NCBI GenBank assembly: GCA_022829145.1
Contig: CM040745.1
Location: 17,242,501 to 17,306,500, forward strand
Direction: 5' to 3'
Source of the DNA: Albula goreensis
Taxonomy: Eukaryota > Chordata > Actinopteri > Albuliformes > Albulidae
DNA length: 64,000 bases
Of this stretch, positions 25,907-38,925 are shown piece after piece. Positions within the stretch are counted from its first letter, which is position 1. Each line of letters starts with the position of its first letter. The notes beneath the pieces are model-generated. The model saw only the letters and a list, made by a program, of their open reading frames with translations, was not told the DNA's origin and ran no database searches. The translations under genes were made by a program, and so were the position numbers.

Positions 25907-26299
25907 CATACGGTTTTAATTTGTCATAAGACTCAATGTGGAGGAAATTGGGACCAGGGTTGTGATACACCCAACGTTTTAGGTGATTTTGCCTTCTTAG
26001 TTGCACTCCATGGAGATCTAAGAGTTTTAATAGATGCCTAATTACCCTTTGACTCACAACAAATCCTGCTTGAATACATTTAAGGTGATGCATGTTGTAC
26101 CCTTGTCATTTTCCATGTCACTCTAATTCAGCCACCACAAAGCCTGGTACAGGCCTTCTAGGTGTAACTGCTAGTATAGTGTATAGCAGTCACCAGGTTG
26201 TGATCTTGCCCTATACCACAGTGTGACAACTCTACTGTGCCACATCTGAACACTGAACAATGGTATGGTATGTGTACCAGGTGGTCATGCTGGACAGGT

Positions 26300-26620
26300 G
26301 GTTACACCTGTTCTCAATTCTGGTTCCCCTCAGGTGAAATGATCTTCTCACTTCTGTCTCACTTCTGTCAAACATGCTCTACATTTCACTGTCGACTGAA
26401 AACCAACCTTTTCAGGCCTTGTTCCCTTCTGCACCACCTTTCCCACCTCCCCACAGGCACTCACTACAGCTTTTAATATTTTTTTGTTGTACTAATAAAT
26501 GTATTATTTTTTTTTTTATTTCATGCTTTGTAGCTATCACTTTTACATTTTAACTAATGATTTTCTGTTAAGTCACTAAAGATTCTGCCAAATAACTAAA
26601 ATGTAAATGTAAATAGAGAA
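26300..26620 (+). mobile_element. 3' end of a dispersed LINE-like repeat
   Basis: The plus strand reads a degraded protein tail (CRLKTNLFRPCSLLHHLSHL), then a poly(T)-rich UTR, then AAGATTCTGCCAAATAACT and a short AAATGTAAATGTAAAT tail. This combination, an F/RRKLKTNLF-like end and ATGTAA repeats, is one I associate with abundant fish retroelement 3' ends. The exact clade (L2- or RTE-like) is uncertain. Stops interrupt the frame. Confidence 0.6.
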
Positions 26621-27700
26621 TGTTTTCCCATGTTAATAAGCTCGTGCTGAAATATTACTATGGTTAATGTCACTTGTAGTATGTTTTTATTCGTCATCAT
26701 TATTTATGACAACCCCATCCATTTGTTGTATTAAAATGTATTGGACATCATGATCCCCCTTGAATCACAGGAAAAATAGTTTTATAGAATTTGTATGAAC
26801 TTTAGCAGAAAATGTGTATTGTCTTCTCTGAAAGCAGCAATTTAAGTTGAAGGCCAAATCAACTCACAAAGTATATTAATTGCAAATTTTTATGCCCACA
26901 CACTCATCCATTTTATTCTGAAAAGAGTTCAGATGCAAGTCAATGAATCCCACAGAGAAATGCTAAAATGCCAAAGACTTCAATAACAATGGGTGATCTT
27001 GGGACTACAAGACGTCCAAAGTTTAGTGACGCAAAGGTACAAAGCTTGAGTACTAATTCAGTCACTGGCTTGTTGTATGGGAAACTGTCAGTTGAATCTT
27101 CTATATACAGAGAACAAAAGTCAGCCCATCTTTACTTCATTTGAAAAGTGAAAGTTTTCATATTGATATACACAATTTTAGTTTAATATCAAACAGATAT
27201 AGATAAAGCCCAACATTTAACTGAATTCAACATAAAAATGTTTTTAATGTTGTTTCCCCTTTTTCTTCAAATTCGAAATTTTTATTTGTATTCTCAAACA
27301 ATGCTTGTTTGTTATAACCCTATGTGATTACACACACTCACTTGGTGTTTCCTACTAGCTGTTACTTCTTTTTGTACAATGGCTTGGTTAAATACTTGTT
27401 TCTGATTTGCTGGAAGGGTGTATATCATTTTCCACTAAATGCACAGTAATAATACATGGCTATGAAGTAGTTCCAGTGAAAGTGGCCTTGTCACTGTTCG
27501 AAATTAATATACAAGCAAATTCAACTTTACTGCAGATTCCATTTACAACCAAACATAATGCCAAAATAACATACCCACCAAGCTTAACACCACAGCAAGA
27601 TCAGAATTTGAAACATAAGTCTCCCACATACTTCGTTTGATCTACCATTTTCATTGTCAAATTTTTCAATAAATGAAAAGATTCAATTTGATTTCAATAA
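26621..27700. other. Noncoding stretch, nothing recognised
   Basis: AT-rich sequence without visible features. Confidence 0.6.
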
Positions 27701-27719
27701 ATGAGTACGGTGTAGCTTA

Positions 27720-27878
27720 CTGATATAGCCAGCTACACAGTGTCCGCTTAGCTGGTGAAATGGATGACCTAAAGTTCGTGTCCACTGTTTCCACTCAGGT
27801 ACGTTTAAGATGATGGACACGAATGTAACGTTATCCACTTCACGAGCTAAGTGGACACTGCATAGCTGGCAATATCAG
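27720..27878. mobile_element. MITE-like element, 159 bp
   Basis: Gap-free inverted arms of 65 bp (27720-27784 and 27814-27878) match at 54 of 65 positions around a 29-bp loop. They begin CTGATAT(A/T)GCCAGCTA. The size and structure fit a miniature inverted-repeat transposable element. No target duplication is clear, so the parent superfamily is unknown. Confidence 0.8.
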
Positions 27879-28096
27879 AAATTTCTAGTTAGTGGGCTAA
27901 GTTACTATATTTTCAGTGGCCGAAGCCAAATGTGTACTGTATAGTATTTCTTAATATAGGGTAATATAGTGTGTGTGTGTGTCAAGCTATACTATATGAA
28001 TGTACTGTATTCTGCGGATGTACACATAATAGTTTGTTCAAAAATAATAATATAGTATCCTAATTTAATGAGTACCAAATTATTTCTTTGGTAAGT

Positions 28097-28283
28097 AGCT
28101 GTGGTATAAGTGGAATAAACTACTCCTAGCGGTGCAGTTGGAAATGGAATGGAAATAAGACACTTCAGGGTGGGTAACGGCCACTTGGATTTGCCTCGGG
28201 GCCGCATCACACCACCTTGTCATGGTTTGTTTCCACAGAACTGCACCGCCAGTCGTGGTTCATTCCTTACTACAACCACAGTC
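28097..28283. mobile_element. MITE-like element, 187 bp
   Basis: Imperfect inverted arms of about 45-50 bp share CTGTGGT at the outside and CT(A/G)GCGGTGCAGTT further in, with small indels between. The interior is GC-richer. This fits a second, more degraded miniature inverted-repeat element of a different family from the one at 27.7 kb. Confidence 0.7.
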
Positions 28284-28429
28284 CACAATTTCAGCTGCAT
28301 GCAGCATACACCCACCCCTACCCCTGATGGTGACAGCACAAATATAATAAGTCAAAACAAATAAAACAATTAAAGAAAAGAAAACAGCTAAAGAAAAACA
28401 TTCTTATAAAAATGGATAAGTTACCGTGG

Positions 28430-29160
28430 CTGGTTGTATGATGGACTTTACCATTGTGAAAGCTTCCCTCCAAGCTTGAAGCCTGCAGCCTTATGAATAC
28501 GGGCTGTTGATAGTTCCATAGCGATGATATCTAGGAGAGTTAGAGCCCATTGATTTCAAGCTAGTGAATGGAGTGGATTCCAGTGGCTTACAACCAACTT
28601 TTTGGCAGCAGTAATACCTGCGAGAAGTAGTCATTTATTCTGAAGAGGTAAGTTGAAGGAAGAGAAGTCATTTAATAGAAATAGTAAAGATGTGCATGGA
28701 ATAACTGTCTGGGTGATAGAAGAAAAATCAGCAGATACTCGAGTCCAGAATTTTGAGATGTCCCAAAAGACATACATGAAAGTGCCCATTGTCCCCTGTT
28801 GACACAGTGTGCAGACTGGAGAGTGTGGTAAGCCCATATGAAAGTGTTTTAATGGGGTTAGATATACCCTATGTATATATTTCCAGTTTATCATCTGATG
28901 ATTGGGGTTTTTTGAGGATAGTGAAATTATATCCCAGGCTTCTTTTTCAATGAATTCATCAATGTCTGTCTGTAAGTCTTTATTCCAGACTGGTGATATC
29001 CCCATGATTTCCTGTCTCTTGAATATTCAGGTCCTTTGAACATAATATGAATGCTTCATGAGCCTAAGGGTTGGTTGTGTTAAACATATATCAAGATATA
29101 CATTGATCAAATAGCATAAATCTTTGAAGAACCTGAGCACATTTGATTGAATACCAGGGT
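28430..29160 (-). pseudogene. L1/Tx1-like LINE ORF2 C-terminal fragment
   Basis: A 124-codon minus-strand frame (29005-28631) reads INWKYIHRVYLTP, then the Cys-containing CTLCQQGTMGTFMYVFWD and ISKFW, the conserved C-terminal region of L1-clade ORF2 in fish. Further downstream on the minus strand, in shifted frames, come AAKKLV-like and WNPLHSL-like pieces and a MELSTARIH-like motif, the usual end of such proteins. Upstream to about 29160 the sequence still looks like the same ORF with frame breaks. The intact protein carries endonuclease and reverse transcriptase; neither domain is present here. It is a 5'-truncated, decayed copy. Confidence 0.8.
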
Positions 29161-29164
29161 TGAT

Positions 29165-30025
29165 TTAGTCTATTTCAATGTGATTGCAAGCCATCTGGAG
29201 GAAATGAGAGGATGCTCACTTTTCACAAATTATTCATAGTTTCAGTTCCAGTGAGATTATTTAAGGGAATGTAAAAACCCTGTTTGTCTCAGCATTAAGC
29301 TGTGGAACCTGCTTTGAATCACCTTCTGAGTTCATAATGGTTGTGATAACAACACAAGGCACATTTTCTTCTTGGATAAAAGTAGAGAAGTGCTGTCTTT
29401 CTCCACTATTCAGACAAACTGCCTTTTGGGGAGCAAGCTGGTAAGTTAGGCTATCAACCCTTGTAATTAAACAGCAATGTGTTTGGGAAAAGTTTGAAAT
29501 TTCCCTTGGCTACAGGGAGATATATACTGTCCCAAAGGACAACCCAGGTCACAGAACATCCTCACTGTGCAAACACAAAGCCATGGGCACTTCCCACCTC
29601 TGCCCAATATAACTACAGTTCCCTGATGAGAACGTGTCCTTCGAGGGCCTTCATGTTGGTTATATTATCCTGACTTTAAACTTTGTTCAGTTTTAACTTT
29701 CTGTGAGAGACACAGGTCACTATAAACCAGCCAAAACAATCCCTCTTCATCTACAGACAGAATAAAGTTTTTCGCATTGGATTCCCTTGCTGTGAAAGAG
29801 ATTCAGCAAAAAGGCCAAAACAAATAGCTTTGTCCTCCTTTGTGAAGGCTTGTGGATAAGTAATGCTGAGCTTGATAAAGGCAAGTCACACTTTTCAAAA
29901 ATGTGTTGAATCCATTCAATCATGCTGACCATAAATCAGAGCAGGAACACTGTGCCAGACACAAGGGCCTTGGTAAAGAAATAAAAACCATTGGATATGA
30001 ATAAAGTCAAGCTTGTTTCATGCAA
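29165..30025. other. Noncoding stretch, nothing recognised
   Basis: AT-rich sequence with no visible feature. Confidence 0.6.
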
Positions 30026-30028
30026 GGT

Positions 30029-30032
30029 AAAA

Positions 30033-30063
<31 letters not shown>

Positions 30064-30064
30064 T
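30029..30064. repeat. Poly(A) and (AT)12 tract
   Basis: Twelve A followed by an AT dinucleotide run. It could be the tail of a retroposed sequence, but nothing upstream identifies one. Confidence 0.9.
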
Positions 30065-31930
30065 CTCATCAATTTTGCAGTTACTTGATTTGCTCAGTCA
30101 GTAAAGGAAAGAGGGTTAAGTCCTTTATGTCTAGATATTACAGTCTGCCATTGCAGGCCATGCCACTCACTGAGCATGACAAAGAGTCAGTTCAGTGTAT
30201 AGACATAATAAGGTCCATCCTATCATGTCTAGGGTTGTGGATGCATTCTGTCCCAGTTTTGTTGTTGTTTTGTTTTGTTTTTTTCTTCTCTTGAAATTTT
30301 CTAGGTTTTCTGGATTTTGGAGAGCATGTATTTCTTCCTGGAACAAAAGTGAACAGTGAACCAACTGGAACAGGGGCTTTTTTGCATGAAACTGTATGAG
30401 CATGACACTGCAACCTTTTGCTTACTTCTGAATGAATTATTCCTTATTACAAGAGAAGCAATCCAAGATATATTCTTCAGTTCTTCAACAGGTGAAGTAT
30501 TTTCTGCAGTATTTTCTGCTGTACTAGTCTGGCCAGTAAAGTGTCAAATTGTCACAAGGTTGTGGATGCCTATATGGGATTCACTTCAGCAGCAGCGTGT
30601 GGAGTGTTCAAATAAAAATTGACATATGCTTGATGTTAATAATTTATTTTGGATAAAACTGACGATCAGTAAATTTTGTGTATACATTTTCAGCAGATTT
30701 TTGCTGTATAAAATAAAAACATACATAAAATATTGTGGTCAGTTGCCTTTGGGTTTAAGACTGATGTCGTCAGACCGAAGGATATGGAACTGAGTCACTG
30801 ACAGTGAAGGCAAAGAATTGTTCTTCTGTCTTTGTCTTTGAAAACTTTGCCAGAAAACACACAAACTTTATCACTGCAAACGCTCCCAACCCCCTTCCAA
30901 CCCCTACCCACAGCAACACTTCCCCTTCACTTGGAAAGCTTTACAATTGTCAGGGACAGCTTTTCCATTTTGGCCATAAATCATTCAGGGCCTGGACAAG
31001 CATTCATTAGCGGCCTTTTATTGCTTACCCAAAGATCAGTTGCGCTTCAGTGGTTTATATTAAATAAAAGTATTGCTTAATAAAAGGAATGAAAAAGCTT
31101 TTAGAACAAGACCAGTGACAGTACAGTAGCTAGGCAACTGCAACTGACATGGTGTACACGTGATGCCATTAACTGCCTCTGTTCTCTTCAAACACTTTCA
31201 TAAAACACAGTTTATGGCACTATCTCAGAGTGCCTCTCCATAAAAGACTTCGATCCACATCTTATTTAAATGTGATAAGACACATTGCATTTATTGATTG
31301 GCTATAGAGCTGTTTCTTTGATATGCAAGGCCTATGTTATTTCATGGAACATGCTACATTTAATTCTCAGGGAATGAAAAGGTTGATAGTTTTTTTAAGC
31401 TAAAGATAACATTAAGATAATTTAAAAAAGAGCAATACTATCAAGAGCATCCAGAACCATAGATCTCATGTTGATCTCTTGTTCTCTCTACAGCGACACA
31501 TGAAGAGCCGTTGACCACAGCTACATTGCCAGCTGTACGTTTCCTTATGTCAGTGACATAAATGGAACATGGATATTCTGAATTTAATTAGGTTTCTTCG
31601 TTTAGTAGCCAAATATGCTATTCTAACTGAATATGTAAGTTCAGTAAAAATTCAAACCGCAGGAATTGTATTTAAGGTTTTCAATGTTCACTCAGACCAG
31701 TTTCCTCTTAGGCCCTTATTAATAAGACAGTATTGGCTCTTCACTGACATGATCAGTTTCAGTCACATGTTTGCTGGCGCATTCACATTTCATTTTATGG
31801 GCAACAATTTAGTCAGGCAAATGTGTGAATTAATGTAGAATGAACTGATTTTTTTATTGTAAATTTGTATTGCACATTAATCTGTTTATATGCATTTATA
31901 ATGTAATTCAGTTCATATGTTGTTCAACCA
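30065..31930. other. Noncoding stretch, nothing recognised
   Basis: AT-rich sequence with short unrelated frames. Confidence 0.6.
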
Positions 31931-31935
31931 AATGC

Positions 31936-32013
31936 TGTTTGTTTGTTTGTTTGTTTGTTTGTTTGTTTGTTTGTTTGTTTGTTTGTTTGTTTGTTTGTTT
32001 GTTTGTTTGTTTG
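31936..32013. repeat. (GTTT)19 microsatellite
   Basis: A pure GTTT tetranucleotide run. Confidence 0.97.
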
Positions 32014-33420
32014 ATATATATTTGCTTATATTTTTGTGTGTACAAAGTAAAACATGCACTTACTCGTAAACTGGAGTTCATATAATCAAGGTTTGTCTTG
32101 ACACATCAAGGAGCATTTGGTGTATTTGGTGTCTGGAGACTTATTAGATTTGAGTTCTCCTATGGACCAATGCATGGACCACATTTAGTTCACAGTCCTG
32201 CAAAACTGTAAGTATTGACTGACAGTACATACTCTTGTGAAACCACTAAAGGTCAGCTGCCAATATTATGAATTGATTTCCCTCCTTTGCTCTGTGGAAA
32301 TGTTTTCCCTAATTTGACAGCTGGACATGTTGTCATCCAATGATTAAGAGGCATATTCGTTTCCAACAGACAACCCAAGCTGGGTAATTGGAAACAGTTG
32401 TCGTGATTAAAATGAAATTGATTGCTCATATTACCGTGGAAACAAGCAGTGCTCAAATTGTGAAAGTGGGAGAAGAGAAGCATACCTGACTGATTCCTAT
32501 GGAAAATGTCAGCCTTCTTATTCTTATTAGGATCTGATAGGTGGTAATACATAAACATGCATTATACATACTTTGAAAATAACATAATATTAAAACAAAT
32601 ATCCTTAATTTTACAGCAAGAACATTTGGTATTTGCTGGAAATGTATCCTTCAGTTTCTAAAGAGCACAGATAATATCTTTAATATGTAATAATGTGTAG
32701 TATTTAGCCCATAAATAAATGCATAATGTATATAAAACTGCACATGTGCTAATGCAATTCATATTGAATTCATGCATGTGAATAAATCCTTGCATTTCCT
32801 CTTGTATGCTCTGTTATCCACAGCCGAATGTGGATGACACTTTGAATCTTTCCTTCAAAGTGCATGTGGTCCAGCGAAACAGACAACAGTGCAGAGATGG
32901 GTGGAGCTAGCATGTACTGACAGGTAAAGAGCTGGATACACCAATGACAGGAGATTGTGTCCAGAGCAAATAAAAAATGTATATCAAAAATATAGGCTGT
33001 TTCAGCTAAAATTACAGTGTTTTTTTCATTCATAATTTACATTTTTATGACCATTAAAAAAAAACTATAACACTGATGCTTCAGCTATTAATACTCATCT
33101 GTTTTGCATTTCTGAGAAAAACCAATCAAGTCAGTGGGCTCAGATGACGCCTAATCAGGCCCTTGTTTTTGGTAATACACTCAGATATGGATCAGTTCTC
33201 GTCTGTCCCTTTTGAAATAGAAAAAGTGGCATTGATCAGTACCGTAAGCTGCTGTTTTTGCAATTCACTTCGCAGAAGTGTCGATGTGTTTGCAGCCATG
33301 CCCATTGGGGAAAGGTCGACTGTGCTGAATGATGAATTGACGTGAGTGTTGGCACTGGTACCTCCAATGATCCAACTGTGAAGACTATTGAAAAGAATGT
33401 CCAACTTCTGTCACAGTTGA
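32014..33420. other. Noncoding stretch, nothing recognised
   Basis: AT-rich sequence with no visible feature. Confidence 0.6.
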
Positions 33421-33479
33421 GAGTGTTTTTTCAACAGTTCTCTCAGCTAAGTTGTAGAAATTAGGGGGAAGATGTGGAA

Positions 33480-33566
33480 CTCAACATGTGTAGGCTGTGT
33501 GTAGCCCATTTAAGTCACAGTTACAAAAGGCTCCTACTAAGAAAATAAATAATGTAATGTAATAAC
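33480..33566 (+). mobile_element. SINE 3' tail
   Basis: GTCACAGTTACAAAAGGCTC is followed by TACTAAGAAAATAAATAATG and a TGTAATGTAATAA tail. The same closing ATAAATAATG(TAATG) motif ends the SINEs at 0.6 kb and 40.0 kb. The head is not recognisable. Confidence 0.6.
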
Positions 33567-34040
33567 AGAGTAGGGTAACTCTACATCAAGTTGGCAGATA
33601 GACTGCTTATAAAGACAATGTCTGTGCACTGATCCAAAGAAAAGTCTTTTTTTTTCCTGACCATGTCTTTTGAGCTTGTGCCAAAACATTGCAGCCAGCA
33701 CACTGGTAATAGGCTTTGGGTTATTTAGTTCTCTAAATACCATTCATTAATCACCCCAGGGTGGTAATACTGGGATTGGTTCATTAAACAGGAGGTGCTG
33801 TTAATGCTGCTCAGATGCTAAATGACAGCAAGGATACCCAAGAGGAATGCCAACAGAGGAGGCATTTGTAGGATGCAACCTGTAAATAGCGTCAAACCAC
33901 CTTCACCACATCTGACTAAATGGTATGGCAAATTTGTTAAAACATATATAGTATACACAGTACATCCAACTTAATGATGAGAGAAATTATCGTGGTTTAT
34001 TATACGATTAAGACTATAGTGTATATGGCAGTCCCCTGAT
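33567..34040. other. Noncoding stretch, nothing recognised
   Basis: AT-rich sequence with no visible feature. Confidence 0.6.

Positions 34041-34042
<2 letters not shown>

Positions 34043-34081
<39 letters not shown>
34043..34081. repeat. (AC)19 microsatellite
   Basis: A pure CA/AC run. Confidence 0.97.
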
Positions 34082-34082
<1 letters not shown>

Positions 34083-34365
34083 TTAGACATTTGGATATTT
34101 ACTAAACCAGTTTAAGTACCTTTCTGAAGTGTGTGACAGCAGTATGCCAGCAATGGAGTGTAGATTCAGCATGTTTGTCATGAATGTCTGTAAAATAAAT
34201 ATCAGTATGAGAGCCCTACACTGACTTCCTTTCCAGGAAAACTTTACATTTCCTGAAAGAAAATGTGTCATATTATCACTTAAAGTGCAGAAACAAACAC
34301 ATAAATAATTTGTTTCATGAAAGGGGGAAATGATGGCGGATCTCTGCTGCTTTAATTAGGAGTAT

Positions 34366-34366
34366 G

Positions 34367-34461
<95 letters not shown>

Positions 34462-34517
34462 ATGTGAATGTGAATGTGAATGTGTGTGTGTGAGCATGTG
34501 TGTGTGTGTGTGAGAGA
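34366..34517. repeat. Compound (GT)46 and GTGAAT microsatellite
   Basis: A GT run of about 92 bases is followed by three GTGAAT units and two further GT runs ending in GAGAGA. The long His/Thr frames read across it are artefacts. Confidence 0.97.
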
Positions 34518-37500
34518 GGCAAAAAAGGTGGAGGGGATCAGAGGGGGTTTCACAGTTTCACTAGCTTGCATAGTGTGTCATGAAGGAGAAAGAATTTCTA
34601 TTCTGATGCAATAGAACAGGATTGCACCTGTATTTCCACCCTGAATCAAGGGAATAATTGCTAAGCATGGTCATTCTAACCAGTACAAAAATGTTTCTTG
34701 CTGAAGTTGAAAAATAAATTGAAATCAGCCTCCACAAAACCTCCTGGTTTGGGTTTCTTCTCTGCATTATAATATAATAGGAGATGCTGATGCTGTCCTT
34801 GGTGCTGAACATCTCTGAACCTCTGTCAATGGTTCAAAGAAGAGGGGAGGGGTAGCCTGATCTGCTTTTTCTCCAGTACTTCCTTGTCACTTAAGTGATG
34901 GAGTATTTATTTCCCTTTTGTACAAATTAATTTAAGTGACTAAAGTCATCCCATCACTTACCAGGAAATGTATCATGTCATTTGTATGTCATGTATCAAA
35001 TATCACCTGATAAACTTTTCTTCCCATAGCCTTTGGACAGATCTATGGTTCACTGAAAATCTCAGCTTCACCTGTTGGGGAATCATGCTCATATCTCCTC
35101 ATATTTCATAAGTCTTACGGAGAACCAGGGGTTTTAATTTAGGTTAATATAATTTCTCTATCCTAATGTATCTCTCAGAAAAAGTAAAGGCATGAAACAA
35201 ATTACCAGACATTGTGGCATAGTCACAGTCAGTCTAACCACCAGCCTGTTTGTTTTTAGTGTTAAATGGAGTTTTGTTAAAAACAAAGAATCATTTTCAG
35301 ACAACCGCTTCAAACAAGAGTTTGTTTTCCATGTTGTGAAATAGAAAGAGAACGGCATGTAGGTTTTGGCATACATAACTATTTAGTTACAGAAATATGC
35401 AAAGTTTTATAAATAAGGCCCCTGGATACCGGGATAGCTTCTAAAAAAAGAAAACAATGATGTAGATTTCCCTTTTTTCCTAAATCTAGTCTGCTTTACT
35501 TTAAGATTCCCAGATGTCACCTCGTTTGAAAACCACCAAGCAATAAATTTGACATTTTTCTCTACAGAACTTTCAGGGTCAAGAACGTGCTTTGGGCTGC
35601 TACCAAATGACATTGATAATCAGATTTATCAACAGATTTTGACTTGAATTATAATGGTCAGTTGTATAAAAGTTACATAACATATGTTTATGCAATTACA
35701 TTATCCTGACATATTTTGGGATCAAGTTATAAAAATTCTAAACCGACTTTCATTGTTGTTTAAAACATATCCATTGTTAATGAACCCTGAACTGTATCTT
35801 CATATCTTCAGCAGTTCCATTTTTTTAACATGACATGGTCTGTGCAAGGGGGCAAAAGGCAAAAAAGAGTTCCTCCAAAAATACATTTTCACTTTACTCT
35901 CAGTAATATAAAAAAGCCCAAGGCTGTCCAAGTCCTGTTATTGGCTGTTTTTTGGGAGGTTCAGCTCTGGGCTGAGTGGAAACATCTCTGTCCTCAAGGT
36001 AACACTCATAAACATTACATAACATTCCATGTAATAATGTTTTATTTCATAGATCAGAAGTGGCCTTTTAGTAATGCGTAATTGAATGGAATTTCTTTTT
36101 CATACATTCAAGCAATGACAAATGCTGAGATGGCCCACTGCTGCCCCATTTTACATTGCAAGAAAACACATCACAGCTGACCATGAAGCTTTTGTCTAGC
36201 TGACTCCAGACATCCTTCATGGCCTGAGGAAACATGTGATACAGCTAGGAAACTCAAGTGGTCCATAGTAGAGAGAAAATGAAAGAAAGGACACAGAGTG
36301 GCCTCAGTGCTCTCCATGAAGCAGTATGCCAAGTTTTTTTTTTCCCCACAGTCCTCTCCAAATGTTTCGTTTATTCATAAGGGCCACCAGGGATGAGCAG
36401 CATTCAGCCTGTACCTCCAGGGAGTGCAGATGGAAAAGGTTTCTTTATTTTATTTTTGCTAACTGAAAAGGAGAGATGGCTGATTTACATCTCTTCTATA
36501 ATCCCCAAAGCAGTTTCTTTAATCCTTTTTTTTAAAAAACAAAATCTAAAATGCACACAAACAAATAACAACAAAAAAAGATCGGAGATCAAAGCTGTGA
36601 GTATTAATAGTGGCACTAAGATATGCAACCTCTCTCTGAGAGCATTGTGATGTGTCATGGCTTTGAAGCAGCAACACTTATTCCTCACCCTCACAAATAG
36701 CACTTTTAGCATTAATCTGCAATTTTAGCTTCTTGTGTTCTTTTAGCACACAAATGTATACGACTGATAGGACTTTCTGACCAAAACCAAAAATATTTTT
36801 CATGAGGTACATGTTCCTCCAAAAAAAAAACCCAAATGACTGACTAACTAAAAGAATGACTAATTTTTTGTACCTTATGGATCGGTTCCAAGATCCTCTA
36901 ATTTTTGTGATTTTTTTACAGACATTAACATTTGTTTTTCAACTACTACAGTAATTACAGTAATTTGTTCAACAACTGTAATGATAATGAATTCAAGCTG
37001 TATGACATATTCACTATACTTGTTCTATGATTAGCAGGAAGGGACATTTAAAATGACTTTGTAACGAAATTTGACTGAATCACCCACATGTGCATGTTTT
37101 TCCTTCTTGTATAGAAAGACCCCCCATGCACACACACAAAAATCAATGGCATAAATCTGGTACACTGCTCAGGGTAAATGTGGAGCTGGTGGCTGACAGC
37201 CATAATAATAAATGCATCAGAATAGATTTTTGGGTGGTGTGGTAGGAGGCAGTGCATGTGTTGGGGTGAAAGGGCAGGCAGCAGGGCATTTCTGAGTGCA
37301 TGCTGAAGGGCTGCCCCACCCTCAGCCTCTGACCGGAACATAGCACAGCATTTTATGTATCATGGTTCTCGAAAAACTTGATCTCCTGTTTTACACAAGG
37401 TCAAACCAATCCAATTTGCAGAACCTGGATTTTTATGCCAATTGATCTTCAGGAACTTTGACAGTCAGAGGGCAGAACTGCTGTATTCTCTGCCCTGAAG

Positions 37501-38380
37501 TCAAGGCTTGTACATACATGAGTGTCAGCTTGCTAAGAGGTAGTAATGATTGGCCTGATTCATTGTAAAATCTGATCTTGAAAGGGGAAAACTCTGCCAA
37601 GAGCACTCAGAGATTTTCCATTGGGTTGAGTTTTGAGATCAAAGCCCCTGTGTAACTTTAACATGCTAGGTTGTCGCTAACATGCAGCGGCAGAGGAGGG
37701 CAGAATGTACTGTGTCGCTTCTTGGATAACAGAGAAGTTCCATGGCAGTTTGTCTCTGAATGTAAAGCTTACTATGTCATATTCATTACTGTCAGGAGGT
37801 ACCTATCAACAAATAATGGATCTCCTTTAACAGTACATGTGCGCTGTTTCCCCTACTTTTTTCTTCACTGAAATATGGAGATGGCGTATTGTGCTTTTTG
37901 TGTGTCTTATGAAAGTCATACATTATTATCTCATCCTTCTTCTTTGCAGATTATTTTTTCTGCATCAGTTTGCTGATAATTGCCACATGACTTTTGACTC
38001 TGCTATAATGATTCATAACATATCCGAACATACCCTGCAACTGTGAATTTTATTCTGTTCCCAACCTATAGTCCACATCCACTGCACTGGATTCAGTTAA
38101 AATTGAATTTTAACATGCAGCTGAGTGGGTTTTGAGTTATTGGTGAGTTATTTTCATTGTTGGTGAATTCAATTTCTGTGAGGAAAATATCCGCAATGTG
38201 CGTTGAATTGAGAGTCAATTTATTGCTGGTAAAATCAAGGCCCCGGTCTCAAGATTTATGTTTGTTAGGGGTACACCAGGTGGCCAGGTCCTTTGTTCTG
38301 CTGGACACTGTCTCTACTGCTCGATCAAATTATCTGACCTTAGCTTTTCTCTGACATTGAGGCAGGGTCCTTAACAGTAG
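34518..38380. other. Noncoding stretch, nothing recognised
   Basis: AT-rich sequence. A small palindrome (GTTAAAATT-G-AATTTTAAC) lies at about 38096-38114. No genes or transposons are recognised. Confidence 0.55.
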
Positions 38381-38384
38381 TAAA

Positions 38385-38580
38385 TTATGGCTCAGGGAAA
38401 ATTACTGCTAATGCAGCCACAGTAATTAATGAGGAGAGCAGCTCAGGCATCTATCACACATTTTAAGAAGGTCTGACAGCTGTGGCCACCTTAGCCCCAG
38501 CAGAGGGCTCTTATTCAGCCTCTGGAAGCTTTGACTTCATATCTTATCATTACATGATGGCTTATTGTGAGCTATAACTC
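38385..38580. other. Possible conserved noncoding element
   Basis: A block of balanced composition with homeodomain-like TAATTAATGA and an E-box-like CAGCTG (CTGACAGCTGTGG), without repeat structure or open frame. The call rests on appearance only. Confidence 0.25.
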
Positions 38581-38639
38581 TTTTGTAAAAATGAATTGGA
38601 TTATACACCTTATAATTCATTTAATGTACATGATATGTT

Positions 38640-38925
38640 TAAATTATATATATATATATAGATGTGTGTTTCCAATCTTCTACAAACAGTGAGGCCAGGT
38701 CCCTGTTTTGGTTGCAGTTGAGTGTTTTATGACAGGAGATCAAACCAATCTTTGCCATTTGTAGGCTGTGTAACAAGAGAGGTGCAGTTGTTCACATCTA
38801 GGAAGGAAATTGTGGTGGTGGATGGGGGGTGGGGGGCGGTGCAGTTGTTGGGCTTCTGGCTGAAAAAAGACAGAGCAACAAAACTTATAAGAGGTACCCT
38901 CTCATCTGCCTCACCAGTCAGCTAG
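38640..38925. other. AT microsatellite and G-rich tract
   Basis: A short (TA)n run lies at about 38647-38660. At 38811-38850 runs GGTGGTGGATGGGGGGT and GGGGGGCGG make a second G-quadruplex-like tract on the plus strand. Confidence 0.5.

Noticed and set aside
34315-34571. His/Thr repeat open frames on the minus strand
   Set aside because: They are translations of a (GT)n microsatellite.
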